A DNA stretch of 64,000 bases, taken from positions 558,001 to 622,000 of the forward strand of contig CANJKZ010000825.1 in the NCBI GenBank assembly GCA_947471745.1, given 5' to 3'. The notes under the pieces were generated by a model. That model ran no database searches, was not told where the DNA came from, and worked only from the letters and a program-made list of their open reading frames with translations. Source of the stretch: Closterium sp. Naga37s-1. Its lineage: Eukaryota > Streptophyta > Zygnematophyceae > Desmidiales > Closteriaceae. Both the position numbers and the translations under genes were made by a program. Shown here piece by piece: positions 1 to 10,907 of this stretch (positions are counted from its first letter, which is position 1; every line of letters starts with the position of its first letter).

Positions 1-1004
1 GATGCTCTTGCAGGCCGTTGTGAGGTCGGGGCTACGAGAGCCGCCTTTGCGAAGGATGAAGAATACGCCCTGGTTGTCCCCACGCACGAGAACGTGTTTC
101 TGCTTGATCTTGTTGGCGTATGCTTGGAGCGCCCAAAGGACGCCTTCGATCTCCCTCCGCGTGCTAGACGTTGCTCATAGCGGCTCTGACATGGTTATGC
201 TAGCTTCTTCAAGGCCACCAGGGAATGTGGTCAGAGTGGCGCCCCAACCGTGAGAGCTGGCATCCACATGGATTACTGCATCGTAGCTGTTCCGAACGTG
301 AAAAGGTGCACCGTTGAACCGGTCAAACTCCTCAAGCCAAAAGTGTAGCTCCGCTGCTACAGATGGGGGAATGACCACACTGATTTTCCATGACGGTGCA
401 TCGTTGATCACTTGTAACATGGCGTGGCTGAATGCACGAGCGGTCGCGCCGAGTGCGACACCCATTGATGCGAGCATGCCTGTGATTCTGGCCACGTGGC
501 GGACCGGGACTGGTTGGCACGCATTTCTTGCGCTCAGGAGGTTCTGGATGGTTGAATGTAACGAGGCTCGTCGGTCGGGACTGATGCAGAATCGGCCGGT
601 GTCTGTCTCAAGTTTTACACCTAAGAATCGGAGGCGTTGTGATGGTGACAGCTGTGATTTCTTCGCGTTTATCACAAGTCTTGCCTCTTTAAGGGTTTGT
701 CTTTTTGCTCGACCCCGTTGAGTGGACTTATGCACGTAAGCTCCATTGCGGGTATCGGGACTGCTGCTCCGGTCTCTATGAGTTCTTGGATGGCGCGGTA
801 CGTGTGAACGTGGCATGCGTGTTCATCCCGACATGGTTGCGATCGTGGAAGGGCTGTGGTGGGCCATGGCTCCATGGCAGCCAGTAGCCCTTGGCGATGA
901 CGGAGAGGACAAGGCTGCAGGGTACCATGAACTCCACCACGCAAAGGTCGCACGAAGCCGGCCTCGCATCTGTGTAATAGTTTTTTCCGTAACGGCGAAT
1001 TCAT
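1..1004 (-). pseudogene. DIRS-like retroelement reverse transcriptase/RNase H fragment
   Basis: Read on the minus strand, 1004-672 and 816-1 give pieces of a DIRS/Ngaro-type polymerase. The upstream piece has the RT entry region (HTYRAIQELIETGAAVPIP, then an SPLN motif and a Lys-rich stretch). After a frameshift near 690-720 the sequence reads RLVINA and then jumps to LRFLGVKLETDTGRF, which in this family lies after the catalytic palm, so the central RT with its YxDD box is deleted. Then come the RT thumb/connection and the RNase H-like start (HVDASSHGWGATL, about 290-250). In another frame the RNase H continues as LVRGDNQGVFFILRKGG to the window edge. Family membership is inferred from the FLG and DASSxGWGA motifs. 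The copy is dead: frameshifted and internally deleted. The missing 3' part lies outside the window. Confidence 0.7.
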
Positions 1005-1192
1005 ACGGATCGTCGTAGCATACCACCTCGCACCATCGTGCTCCTGTGTAGTGGAGGCAAAATGGGGTGATCGTTGGGTGTTTCATTTGAAAGCATCCGT
1101 GTGCATGTATGAGCAACCATTTATCAAGATGTGAACAACATCGGCAATCTATCGAAATGTCAACGAGTAAGTCGGGTACGTGCCGGCGCTTC

Positions 1193-1197
<5 letters not shown>

Positions 1198-1266
<69 letters not shown>
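1198..1266. repeat. (CT)n microsatellite
   Basis: About 33 uninterrupted CT dinucleotides, ending in a short CACACA run. Confidence 0.97.
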
Positions 1267-1274
<8 letters not shown>

Positions 1275-1346
1275 TTCTTTCCCTTGCTCTTTAGTTCATG
1301 AAGGCTGATGCTTGGGACCATGGAAATGCTTGTCCACCGTGCTATA

Positions 1347-1361
1347 TCTCGTTCTCTCTCA

Positions 1362-1400
<39 letters not shown>

Positions 1401-1404
1401 TCTC

Positions 1405-1447
<43 letters not shown>
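1347..1447. repeat. (CT)n microsatellite, interrupted
   Basis: A second CT tract, broken by three CA steps. It lies about 80 bp from the first, so the two may be one older expansion. Confidence 0.95.
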
Positions 1448-1449
<2 letters not shown>

Positions 1450-1753
1450 CTATGCACCTCCTCTTGATTTTTTAGAGGCACTTTGCCAAAATCAGTGGGC
1501 CTTTAAGGAGTTCTTTACTAATCAACCAACACACATAACAATGCTTTCCTAGCATGCATCACGCCACCGAGTGGCCAACGACATGGGACCGAGGGGGTTG
1601 TTGTTCCCCTTCCCTATCCTAGGCCCAAAGCCTATTCTTGCCCTTCACTAGGGCTGGCCTCTTGCCATCGCAAACCTCTAGGGTTGCCCACGGTTTTCGC
1701 ACTCAAGAGTGCACAGTGCCTAGCTCCCAAGCGCCTAGTCCCATGGCCCACTC

Positions 1754-2929
1754 CTACACCACCGGACCAGGTCCTTGGCCGCCATGCCCGTTCCTAGGGC
1801 AGGCACTTGCCACGTGGCCCGGCTGGCCGCAGCGGAAGCACGAGCCCCGAAACCCACGGCAATTGGTCGTGGGCGGGGGGGCCCGCTTGGGTAAGAGCGG
1901 CATCGGCGCATTGTTTCCGCCGCGGTTGACACGAGCGTATCCGCTTGCCGCCCGGTCCATAGCCGCCATGTCCGCGACCGCCTGCTTGAAGGGTCGAGAA
2001 GTCTGCAGGCTCTTCTGCTGGTACAACTTGAAGCACTTCGCCGTATGGAAGTCGGAGGCATCCTCCACTTGAAGCACCTCGAAACGCCCCGAGATGAGGT
2101 TGAGGGCGTGCGAGATGAGTTAGAGTCCGCCTGCCGGGTCCCCGCGCTGCGCCTTGTATTCCGCATGCAGCAGGTACACGCGCAAGTCCTCCAGCAGCTC
2201 CGCTTGCTCTCGCACGGAGTCGTTGACGAATGTCGCCGCCGAAAATGAGAGGTTAGAAGAAGGGAGGGGGGGAAGGTGTTCCGTGCCTTTAAAGTTAACA
2301 TTGTTGACTGGAGCCTCACCGGCTTCATCTTCAGAGTCGTCGGTGTCGTTGCCGGCTGCTGGAGTAGGGGGCGCTGCTGTTGCTGCGTCGTGGTCGTGCC
2401 AATTCATCCTTGCTCCCCGCGTGCCTTTTTCTTTTTTCGCATTTTCCTTTTTAGCAGACGCAGATGCAGCGGGTAGTGCAGTTTCCGCGGCTGCAACGCT
2501 GACGGGCTGCTGCTGTAGAAGGGATAGCAGCGCGTTGACCTGGTCAGGGGTCAACGCCTGCGTCAACACAGGGGCAGTCGTCGCGTCAGACGAGGAAACC
2601 GCCATCCGCCTCCTCTGGCGCTGACGCGACGGTCTAGCCATGGGTGCTGGAGTGTGCTCGGCGTCAGTGGCGTGTGCCACGGCAGCAGACGTCACCACTT
2701 GCGCCGCAAGTGCCACTGGCGCCACAGGCGCCGAAGGGTGCTGCTGGGAGTCGGCCGCTTTGTTGACCTCGTGCCCGCCCAGCAGCACGTCCAATGCAGT
2801 CGGGGCGGGCGGTCCATCTTCTGCCCGTCGCTTGTTACGGCGTTCGCCCGCCAAATCGCGGGTGTTACGGTCGTAGTCGGAAGCGGGGTTGGACGAGTTT
2901 TCGTTGTTAAGTGTTGGCGTCGGTGCCAT
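1754..2929 (-). pseudogene. DIRS-like gag (nucleocapsid) with one in-frame stop
   Basis: A 392-codon minus-strand frame starts at 2929 and ends at 1754, broken only by a stop codon at about 2120-2122. The N-terminal half is a low-complexity Ala/Pro/Ser region with basic tracts (RRNKRR, RQRQRRR). A conserved-looking alpha-helical stretch follows (SFSAATFVNDSVREQAELLE, then YLLHAEYKAQRGDP). After the stop the same frame continues through SGRFEVLQVEDASDFHTAK to a CCHC zinc knuckle, CFRCGQPGHVASACP, near residue 375. A zinc knuckle in a basic, Pro-rich protein upstream of a DIRS-like polymerase on the same strand identifies it as the element's gag. One stop alone suggests fairly recent loss. A host zinc-knuckle gene is less likely. 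Confidence 0.65.
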
Positions 2930-3584
2930 CGTTGAGCGATTGAAGTTAAAAATTCCGCTGAGTAAAGTCGAGGGTGACTCGCCTCTAGGAAGCGATTTTG
3001 TCCTGGCCAGCTTGGACGGAGGGATAAACTACGTGAGCGGAAATGTTGAGTGAGCCGTTTGAAAATAGAGAAACGTGGGTGGAGGGAAATGAGTGTCAGA
3101 ATCCCAACCACAAGACCATTGGGATAAAAGGGCTTGTTAAGTAGCGGGTCAGTGCGCACATAACCCCCCAGGACAACGTGCCTGTAACCCTTCCCTAGGA
3201 TGAATCGGGGATCACCAGTGGACCACTGACATCCCCCCGCACTGGGATGCCCGAAGTGCACACACTGGGATTCGAACCCGAGACCTTCGCTGAGAGGAGG
3301 GCGTCACCCCCCTGACACCCCCTAGTGGACCTCTGACACCCCCTGACAATGAGCTCCAACCTACGGTTTTTGTAGTTGGAGAAGGGCGTTTAGCATGCTT
3401 CGACAATGCCAATTGTGCAATACAAGTAGCTTCGCTTTCACAATACACAATTTTGAAAAACAATGTGTGTTTGAAAAATATAATATTGCAGCAGCACCAG
3501 AACGCTGGGCCGGAGCCAGATATTAAAATTGCAAGATGGTGCACAGTGGCATGAGGGATATACCGGTAAGCATAGTACAGTTCG
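2930..3584. other. Intergenic region upstream of DIRS gag
   Basis: No gene seen. 3268-3278 on the minus strand reads GGTTCGAATCC, a perfect Pol III B-box/T-loop. No convincing A-box or cloverleaf surrounds it, so it could be a tRNA-derived SINE end or a chance match. Around 3210-3350 the phrase 'gtggacc..tgacaccccc' recurs several times as short direct repeats. About 3497-3545 resembles 13284-13328 on the far side of Copia-1. Confidence 0.4.
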
Positions 3585-4577
3585 TGTCATAATATTATAG
3601 TGCTTAGATTTGTGTAGGCTATAGTGGGGTATGTTAGAGACTAAGAACGGAGTCTATGAAGATTAGGGGCTGAAATATCTCAAAATCGTCAACTACAATT
3701 CTGGACAGAAAAGTCGTCGTCACAAGAAACGTCGTCGACGATTAACGCACGGTTAGAATTCTCTCAAACTCGAGTATGTTGTAGCCCTTGACCGTGGCTA
3801 TCTTTCCCAATTTGAATAGTATCAAAATATGGAGTATAACTCGAGTTATGAACTTCGGCGCACTAGGGGGTATGCTGCCATAGAAAAACGTAACTCAATC
3901 ACAATTATCTCACAAGTTCACACAAGAAAGTTAGAGTAGCAATAGAACCAGGTAGGAGGGGATGAGGAGGACGAGAGGGAAGGTCCCAAGGGAGTCCCCA
4001 ACCAAGGAAACCTCATACCACACAATTCCCCTCTCTATAGGCACCCCAATTTTGACATTTGTCACTTTCCCAACTCATGCCATCCACCTCACCCAACTTG
4101 GCCACACTTGCCAACCTGGTTTGGCTTCTCCCAACCACTTGGCATCATCTACAGTGATGGTGACGAATTTCCCAACCCCCAAAAGTCTGTACCCCATATT
4201 GAGTTAACCCGCAAATTCCTATAGTCGCCGCATCTCAATCAAAACTTCGAACGATCATATCTTTCTCGTTCTTGCTTCGATCGCAGCGATTCTCGGTTCG
4301 TCGGGAAGCTCTTGAGCAGAGGAGTCACTTCAGATATCTGCTCTAGCCAAATAACATTCACACACACTCAGGAAATTCAAACAACACCAAACACAAATTC
4401 TTGCACACGCTCACACCACGCATGCAACACACGAACATATGATGGGAGGCAGACAGACGTGAATGCAAATGATAGCATCATATAACAGGGTTGCCCATAA
4501 GGGGTACAACCCTATTAGGGTTAGTACTTGTAACCAACTTTTTCATAGTTCATTCATTCTCGTTCGTTAGTTTGACA
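3585..4577 (+). repeat. Copia-1 5' LTR, split by an insertion
   Basis: The first part, 3585-3631, and the second, 4488-4577, together match the 3' LTR at 13116-13247 (shared features: AATATTATAGTGCTT, GGCTATAGTGGGGTA, TTAGGGTTAGTACTTGTA, CATTCATTCTCGTTC). The break falls exactly at an inserted element that starts TGTTA and ends TAACA. Confidence 0.85.
3632..4487. mobile_element. Probable solo LTR inserted in the Copia-1 5' LTR
   Basis: An 856-bp insertion begins TGTTAGAGACTAAG and ends CATATAACA, so it has TG...CA ends with a 5-bp terminal inverted repeat. It is flanked by GGGTA (3627-3631) and GGGTT (4488-4492), a near-perfect 5-bp target duplication. It has no significant ORF. Size, ends and TSD length fit a solo LTR of an unrelated LTR retrotransposon. 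A small DNA transposon with a 5-bp TSD is the alternative. Confidence 0.6.
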
Positions 4578-4592
4578 TGGTTTCAGAGCAGG
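4578..4592 (+). other. Copia-1 primer-binding site
   Basis: TGGTTTCAGAGCAGG lies immediately after the LTR end. This is one change from the usual plant copia PBS (TGGTATCAGAGC), which pairs with the 3' end of initiator tRNA-Met. Confidence 0.8.
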
Positions 4593-5040
4593 TCCTTCGC
4601 TAGGCCCCGGCCCCGCCCGTCGACCCTGCTGCCCCGCGCGCCCGCCCGTCGACCCTAGCCCGGCCCCCCTCCCCCCCGTCGACCCTAGGCCCCTGGCGCG
4701 CCCCGTCGACCCTAGCCCCCCCCCCCCCCCCCCCCCCCCCCCGCGACCTTGCTGCCCCGTGCGCCCGCCCGTCGACCCTAGGCCCGGCCCGCCCGTCGCC
4801 CCTAGGCCCTGGCCCGCCCGTCGCCCCTAGGCCCCGGCCCGCTCATCGACCCTAGGCCCAGGCCCGCCCGGCGCCCCTGCTGCCCCGCGCGCCCCCCACG
4901 TCGACCTCAGGCCCCCCCTCCCGCGCCGCCCCTTGCGGCCCGCCCCTCGCCCCTGCAGCCCGCGAGCCGCCCTTGCAGTCCCGCGCGCCACCCCTGGTGG
5001 CCCCCCTAGCCGCCCCTGCTGCCCTGCTAGCCGCCCCTTG
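4593..5040 (+). repeat. Copia-1 leader: GTCGACCCTAG repeats and poly-C tract
   Basis: The untranslated leader is a very GC-rich run of imperfect repeats of about 30 bp built on GCCCGTCGACCCTAGGCCC, with a pure C run of about 25 bp at 4717-4742. Similar leader sequence (GCCGCCC, CCTTGC) resumes at 6835 after the nested element and also precedes the second copia gag at 14945-15016. Confidence 0.7.
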
Positions 5041-5177
5041 TGTGAAAACAATAGGAATGAATGAGAGAAGGAGTGAGGTTCACTAGCAAACATTGGGATA
5101 CATATAGCAAACCCTAAAAGGGCTGTACTCACTATAGAGTACCCCACTGCAGACTAGAGAAACATAATATTCTGACA
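5041..5177 (-). repeat. 3' LTR of nested element
   Basis: 137 bp, read on the minus strand from TGTCAGAATATT to GTTTTCACA. Two mismatches to the other LTR. Confidence 0.9.
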
Positions 5178-6697
5178 CACCCCCGTAGTCAAAGTGGGGT
5201 GTAATCAGCACAACAAGCAAGCAGAAAACAAGCTCAGGGTGGATCACAATGTCACCACACATTCTGAGCACAAGTACAAGAAGCAGCAGTTTAAAGTTCA
5301 CAAATGTAAGCAAAGCTAGAGACTATCGCAGAGGGCACGTGTGGAGGAGGAGGGACTATGAGAGGAGAGGAGGTAGTGGGCAGCAGCTGAAGCTGCTGGC
5401 ACACGGCGCAACTGGAGCAACTGGCACACGGGCAACTGGAGCAACTGGCACACTGGCAACTGGAGCAACTGGCACACGGGCTACTGGAGTAACTGGCTCC
5501 GCGACTATCTCTGAGCTGCAGGAGCAACGGACTCACGGGCGACTGGAGCAACTGGCTCACGGGCGACTGGCGCAACGGGCTCACGGGCGACTGACGCAAC
5601 GGTCTCACGGGCAACTGGAGCTGCAGGCTTCACGATTGCCACCCCCTTCAACCTCCCCAAACTATCCCACCCCCCTTTCACACACCCCCTGCTGCACCTC
5701 TAGATTCACTCACACTCCACCCCCTAGCACCACTCCATCGGCTCCCACACATCCACCCCCCTCAGCGGCAGCTGCAGCAGTGGGAGACAGAGAAGGAGGA
5801 GGAGCAGGTGAGTCCACACACCCGCCACCCCCTACGCGCCACCCCCAAACCCTAACACAGGGCAGGGCGGGATGGCGGGTAGGGAGGTGAAGGGGGGGGG
5901 GGGGGATTAAGGGGGGGGGCGACGCGCGGCCTCCCAGGGCGCCAGAACAGGCGGAAGAAGGGGCGACGCGCGGCCCCCCAGGTCGCCCCTCCCGTCGCCT
6001 TTCGTGGCGACCGGGGGGGGGGTGGTGCACGGGCCCCCGGTGCGCCACGACAGGCATGAGGAGGGCGGGGCCTGGGCAGGGTCGGGGCATGGCAGGGGCA
6101 GGGCCGCGATAGGGCCGCGACAGGGTCGGGGCAGGGCCGCGACAGGTCCGGGACAGGGGCGGCGCTGGGCGACGGGGCAGGGCCGCGACGGGGGGCCGCT
6201 ACGGGGGGCCTGCGACGGGGGGGGGGCGCGACGGGGGGCCGCGACGGTGGGCCGCGACGGGGGGGCTGCGACGGGGGGTCGCGACGGTGGGCCGCGACGG
6301 GGGGCCGCGACGGGGGGCCGCGACGGGGGGCCGCGACAGAAGGGCCGCGACGGGGGGCCGCGACGGGGGGCCGCGACAGGGGGGGGGCGCGACGGGGGGT
6401 CGCGACTGAGGGCCGCGACGGGGGGCCGCGACGGGGGGCCGCGACAGGGCGACGGGGCAGGGCCGGGCGACGGGGCAGGGCCGGGGCGAGGCCGTGACGG
6501 GGCCGCGATAGGGCCGCGACGGGGTCGCGAAGGGGCCAGGAAGGGGCCACGAAGGGCCGAGACGGGCAGCAGGAGGCCACTAGGGGGCCGCAAAGGGGCC
6601 GCGTAGGGCAGAGCGCAAAGCGTGCTTCGGGCAGGTAGGTAAAAAAAAAAAAATCAGTGGTGGGCCCTTAGGAAAAATCGAAACTAGCTCTATACCA
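5178..6697 (-). other. Interior of nested element: GC-rich low-complexity sequence
   Basis: This holds ACTGGAGCAACTGGC-type repeats of about 15-30 bp at 5400-5620 and GGGGGGCCGCGAC-type repeats at 6170-6450. Long frames read through both strands (for example APSRP or GRDGGP repeats), but they follow from base composition. No protein domain is recognisable. Confidence 0.75.
6684..6697 (-). other. Primer-binding site of nested element
   Basis: On the minus strand TGGTATAGAGCTAG directly follows the LTR. It is the copia initiator-tRNA PBS lacking one C. Confidence 0.7.
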
Positions 6698-6834
6698 TGT
6701 GAAAACAATAGGAATGAATGAGAGAAGGAGTGAGGTTCACTAGCAAACATTGGCATACATATAGCAAACCCTAAAAGGGCTGTACTCACTATAGAATACC
6801 CCACTGCAGACTAGAGAAACATAATATTCTGACA
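6698..6834 (-). repeat. 5' LTR of nested element
   Basis: 137 bp; the 5' LTR because the PBS lies on its inner side. Confidence 0.9.
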
Positions 6835-7046
6835 CCTTGCGGCCCTCTCGCAGCCCTTGCAGCCTCGCGTGCCGCCCCTTGCGACCCACCCGCCGCCCCT
6901 AGGCCTGCCGGCCGCCCCTAGGCCCTCGAGCCGCCCCTCTTGCAGCCTGCGCACCGCCTCTTGCTGCCTTCTTGCCCCCACCTTTCTACTGCCTACCCCG
7001 TTCCCTGCACTGCCCGGCCTCTGCCCGCCTTGCGTGCTGCGCCGCT

Positions 7047-8300
7047 ATGGCTTCTCTCCGCGTTCTCGCGTTCGATCATGAGGGCCGACCAATCCAGTTT
7101 GACACGTGGCTCGACGACCTGCAGCTGTACCTACTGAGCGACTCTAGGGACAATGTTTCGTTGTTTGACCACACGCCTGGTGCAGCTCCTGCCCCTCCCG
7201 CCATAGCTGACAGTGCGACTCGCTCACAGTGGCTTACTCGTGACGATGCTGCTCGCTTAGCCATTCGCAACCACCTTCCGTTAGCCGAATGCGCTCACTT
7301 CGGACAGCATAGGCACTGTACGACGCTGTAGTCGCCCGTTACTCCTCGCATGCCACTGCTGATCTAGGACATCTTCTACTGCCCTACCTGTTCCCCGAGC
7401 TGTTCGCCTTTGCCACAGTAGAGGACCTGGTTTCCCACCTTTGCACTAGCGACGCTTGCTATCGCGGTGCCGTCCCAGCTGAGTTCCTTGTCAGGAACCA
7501 GCCCCCAATGTTCATCACTCTCTACTTTATAGTCACTCGCCTCCCTTGACTCTCTTCGCTCTGTCAGGGACCACTTTCTCTCCCTTGACCCCACAGTCCT
7601 CACTATTGACCTACTCGAGCAGCACCTCCTTGCAGCTGAGACTAGTGTAGTCGCTGTAGGTGCTGCTCGTGGCACTCCGTGCATACCCTTCTTTGAGGGG
7701 TGCTCCCCCTCCCCCCTTGCCCCCTCCTACGCATCTGCTGCTGCTGTTGACGTCCCTGGTGCTGAGGACGTCGGGGCTGCTTCTGCTAGTGCGAAGCGCC
7801 GCAGCAGCAAGGGCAAGGGTGGCACGGGTGGTGGCGGTGGCAGCGGGGGTGGTGGTGGGGGCAGCAGTGGAGGTGGTGGAGGCTGTGGAGGTGGTGGCGA
7901 TAGTGGGAGTAGTGGCGGGAGTGGGGGCTTTTGCGGAGACGGTGGTGGCAGCGGTGGGGGTGGCGGTCGTGGCGGCAGTGGGAGTGGTGGCGATCGGGAT
8001 GGAGCTACTCAGCGTGGAGAATCTGGTGGTGACCAGAGGCAGCAGCAGCAACGTCAGAGTGAGACCCCGTCGCCCCAGCAGCTTCGTGAGTGGTTTTCTC
8101 AGCGTGGGGCGTCTGGGGGTAGTGGTAGCTGCCCGTATGTCATTTCCATGGGTGACCGTGCTGTTCAGACATGCGGGAAGCCTCACACTTAGCACTGCTG
8201 CTTCTCCCGCCTCAACGACGCTTGGCGCGCAGATTTTGGTGACGAGGCCGAGCGCTCCCGCTGGGCAGAGCTGCTTAGGTCTGGTGTTGCTATCTTTGAC
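7047..8300 (+). pseudogene. Copia-1 gag
   Basis: Starts MASLRVLAFDHEGRPIQFDT, nearly identical to the second element's gag at 15017. The retrotransposon gag (UBN2-like) region includes WLDDLQLYLLSDSRD and a run ending HLPLAECAHFGQH, after which a short deletion relative to the sister copy shifts the frame (stop at 7329-7331). Homology goes on in other frames: the Phe/Leu-rich helix region, a Gly/Ser-rich tail at 7800-8010 (GGC/GGT repeats), then a conserved block with WRADFGDEAERSRWAELLRS near 8220-8280. No CCHC knuckle is visible. Several frameshifts make it non-functional. Confidence 0.75.
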
Positions 8301-8327
8301 CTAGACTATGATGCTATTCTTGCTGCT

Positions 8328-8570
8328 ATGTATGCTTTGTCTGTTAGTGCTGAGGATGACTGTTACCTGTGTGTGCCGCCTGACCCAGGTATAGAGGCTG
8401 CTGCTCTAGGTGCTAGTGAGTTTGCTCTCCCTGGTACTGCGCGTGCTGAGGCCTTGCACACCTTTACACTTGACTCAGGTGCTTCACGCTGTCTCTTTCG
8501 CGACAGCACCACCCTCACTCCTCTCTCTGCACCTGTCCCGGTCAGACTGGCTAACCCCTCCGGGGTCTAG
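8328..8570 (+). pseudogene. Copia-1 aspartic protease segment
   Basis: An 81-codon frame ending at a stop contains TFTLDSGASRCLFRDST. DSGAS (8472-8486) is the retrotransposon protease active site, here intact. The segment follows the conserved gag tail MYALSVSAEDDCYLCVPPD, as expected in gag-pol order. The C-terminal half of the protease is out of frame. Confidence 0.7.
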
Positions 8571-8870
8571 TCCATGCCCATTCCTCCACTGTTCTCCCGT
8601 GTCCGGTGGTTCCGTCCAGCTCACTGTCAGGTCTTCACCTCCCCTCGTTCTCTACGAACTTGGTGAGTACCGCTGCCCTCCAGGACGCGATGGTCACTAC
8701 CACCACTCCTGGGGGCCAGCGTGTGTCGATCTGCACGTGTACACAGACGGGCCGCCACCTGGCCACTTTCACTCGTCGACCTGGGCCGAGTCTGTACACA
8801 CTGGCTACTGAGCCTCCTCAGATAGCTGCGTCTGCCCAGGTGTCCGCGTCAGGTTCGGTAGCACCCCCCT

Positions 8871-9634
8871 TGCTCGTGTCGCCTCCTGTCGCACCAGACT
8901 CTCCTGTGGCACCACCGCCTTGGTCACCCCTCCCTGCCATGCCTTCGTGGCATGCACTCCCTCCTCCTTGTTTCTGGTCTTCCCAGGTCTCTGCCTCCCC
9001 TCCCGCCCAAGCCTGCCCCGCCCTGCCTTCCTTGCGTCGAGGGGCGGCAGCGCGCCGCTCCTCACTCCTCCTCGTTTCCCCCGACGACTGCTCCCCTGCA
9101 GACTCTCCACATGGACGTGTGGGGCCCAGCCCGCGTCAGTGGACAGGGCCGCAAGCGCTACTTTCTGCTGGTTGTTGACGACTACACGCGTTACACCACG
9201 GTCTTCCCCTTGCGCAGCAAGGGTGAGGTCCCTGATGTCTTGATCCCTTGGATCCGCGCAGTCCGTCTCCAGCTCCGCGAGCGGTTCCGCCATGACCTTC
9301 CTGTCCTGCGTCTGCACTCTGACAGAGGTGGTGAGTTCTCCTCCGACCTCTTGCGGGACTTTTGTCGTGGGGAGGGCATTCTCCAGTCGTTCACGCTTCC
9401 GGCCTCCCTGCAGAAAAATGGGATTGCTGAGCGCCGCATTGGCTTAGTCATGGAGGTCGCTCGTACCTCCATGATCCATGCAGCCGCTCCCCATTTTCTG
9501 TGGCCGTTTGCAGTCCGGTACGCTGCGCATCAGCTCAACCTCTGGCCCTGTGTCTCCTTGCCGGAGACCTCGCCTACACTGCGTTGGACGGGGAAGGTTG
9601 GAGATGCGTCGGTGTTCCGGGTCTGGGGTTCTTG
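8871..9634 (+). pseudogene. Copia-1 integrase
   Basis: The frame starts within the GAG-pre-integrase zinc-binding region: TLLWHHRLGHPS supplies the His pair and CLPCVEG the Cys pair of the HHCC finger. The catalytic core follows with LHMDVWGPA (first Asp), LRLHSDRGGEF (second Asp) and NGIAERRIG (Glu), so the DDE triad is complete. A TGA at 9633-9635 cuts the C-terminal domain, but the frame reopens at once (IPCVFLGF, FYHPTSRRV, FDESVPFYRLFPY) up to about 9900, which marks the stop as a recent mutation. Confidence 0.82.
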
Positions 9635-9944
9635 AGCCTTTGTTCGCGATTCGTCCGCGGAGAAGCTCTCCGCCTGCGCTATTCCCTGCGTCTTCCTTGG
9701 CTTTTCCCCTGACGCGCTTGGCTGGCAGTTTTATCACCCCACCTCGCGCCGTGTCTTCCCCTCTCAGGACGTCACGTTTGACGAATCGGTTCCCTTTTAC
9801 CGGCTCTTCCCCTACCGCTCTGCCCCTCCCCTACCCCCGCTGCTCTTCCTTGCTCCAGGTCACCCTCCCCCCCCAGGGTCCTTCTCAGGTAGACCCTCTC
9901 CCTGGTACTGTGCCTGCTGAGGTAGCAGTCGACTCAGGTGCTGC

Positions 9945-10672
9945 TCGAGGTGCTGCGTCTTGGGGTGCTGCGTCTTGGGGTGCAGAGCCAGGGGGTGCGG
10001 AGCCTAGGGGTGCGGAGCCTGGGGGTGCTGAGTTTGAGGGTGCCGGGTCTGGGGGTGCTAAGCCTGGGGGTGCGGAGCCTGGGGGTGCGGAGCCTGGGGG
10101 TGCTGAGCCTGCGGGTGTGGAGTCTGGGGGTGCTGAGCCTGAGGGTGTGGAGCCTGGGGGTGCTAAGTCTGGGCGTGCTGAGCCTCGGGGAACTGCTTCT
10201 TCTGGAGGTCCTCCGGGTGCTTTGCCACGACTGTCTCCACGGCCAGAGCCTCTCTCCCCGCAGCAGCTACGCGCGTGGTTTAGTCAGCGCACACGCCTTC
10301 GGAGTGGAGCTACCGGCGCTGGAGACTCTGCCGCTGGCGACACTGGAGTTGGAGGTGCTGCAGCTGCTAGTCCTAGATGTGCTCGTACCAGGGGTACAGG
10401 AGCTGCCGGGACTGGTAGTGTTGGGGGCGCTGGAGCTGGAGACTCTATGGAGCCTGGAGCTGCTGGGGTGGGAGGCACTGGAGCTGGAGGCACTGGCGCT
10501 GGTGGCGCTGGAGCTAGAGGAGCTGGAGTTGTTGGCGCTGGAGCTGGAGACACCGGCGCGGGAGGTGCTGGAGCTGGAGGAGCTGGAGCTGTTGACCTTG
10601 GAGCTGGAGGTGCTGGAGCTGGGGGTGCTGTGTCTGGTGGTACTAGTGCTAGAGGCACTGTGCGGCCGCGAC
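9945..10672 (+). repeat. Copia-1 interdomain pentapeptide repeats
   Basis: 9950-10190 is a 15-bp tandem repeat encoding GGAEP-type pentapeptides. 10300-10670 is a related GAGGAG-rich stretch. Between them lies a less repetitive block with LSPQQLRAWFSQRTRL. The same spacer, shorter, is in the second element (17940-18105). It separates integrase from RT. Unequal slippage in it probably explains the length differences. Confidence 0.8.
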
Positions 10673-10907
10673 CGTAGTTTGTTCCCCTGCTTCAGCAGGT
10701 TCTTGGTGTCCCGTCTTCTCCTGGCCTTACTCCTCCCTTACTGTGTCCACCGCCTGACCAGCCGCACTGCCTGCTCCTTCTCCTTACAGTGAGCAGGCCG
10801 GCGGTCTTACAGAGCGTCGTGAGCATGCGTGTCGTCCTGCCTCTCCTGTTCGCACTGGTCATCGCGTTCCTCGTCCGCGTCCTTCTCCTCTCCCAGGCAC
10901 CCACGCT

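Larger units (their letters stand above)
1005..1753. other. Non-coding gap inside DIRS remnant
   Basis: This stretch between the RT and gag remnants holds two long CT microsatellites (listed separately) and otherwise unremarkable sequence. No conserved coding could be recognised. It is probably decayed internal DIRS sequence. Confidence 0.4.
5041..6834 (-). mobile_element. Nested non-autonomous short-LTR element (TRIM/LARD-like)
   Basis: Two 137-bp direct LTRs (5041-5177 and 6698-6834) differ at only two positions. They have TG...CA ends and are bounded by a perfect 5-bp target duplication, CCTTG, at 5036-5040 and 6835-6839. Orientation is minus: the PBS adjoins the 6698 LTR and a G-rich tract adjoins the 5177 LTR. 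The 1.5-kb interior has no recognisable gag or pol. About 90 bp next to its 3' LTR (5180-5280) is related to the 3' untranslated ends of the copia elements here, so it is probably a deletion derivative of that family. Near-identical LTRs make it a young insertion, later than Copia-1. Confidence 0.88.

Noticed and set aside
3260-3330. tRNA gene on the minus strand suggested by GGTTCGAATCC
   Set aside because: No A-box, anticodon arm or acceptor pairing could be found around the T-loop match.
5852-6606. Long ORFs on both strands in the nested element
   Set aside because: Follow from GC-rich GGGGGGCCGCGAC repeats; proline/arginine or glycine/arginine runs only.
9191-9472. ORFs antisense to the integrase and RT regions of the copia elements
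   Set aside because: Shadows of conserved plus-strand domains; the same antisense frames recur in the sister copy because the sense sequence is conserved.
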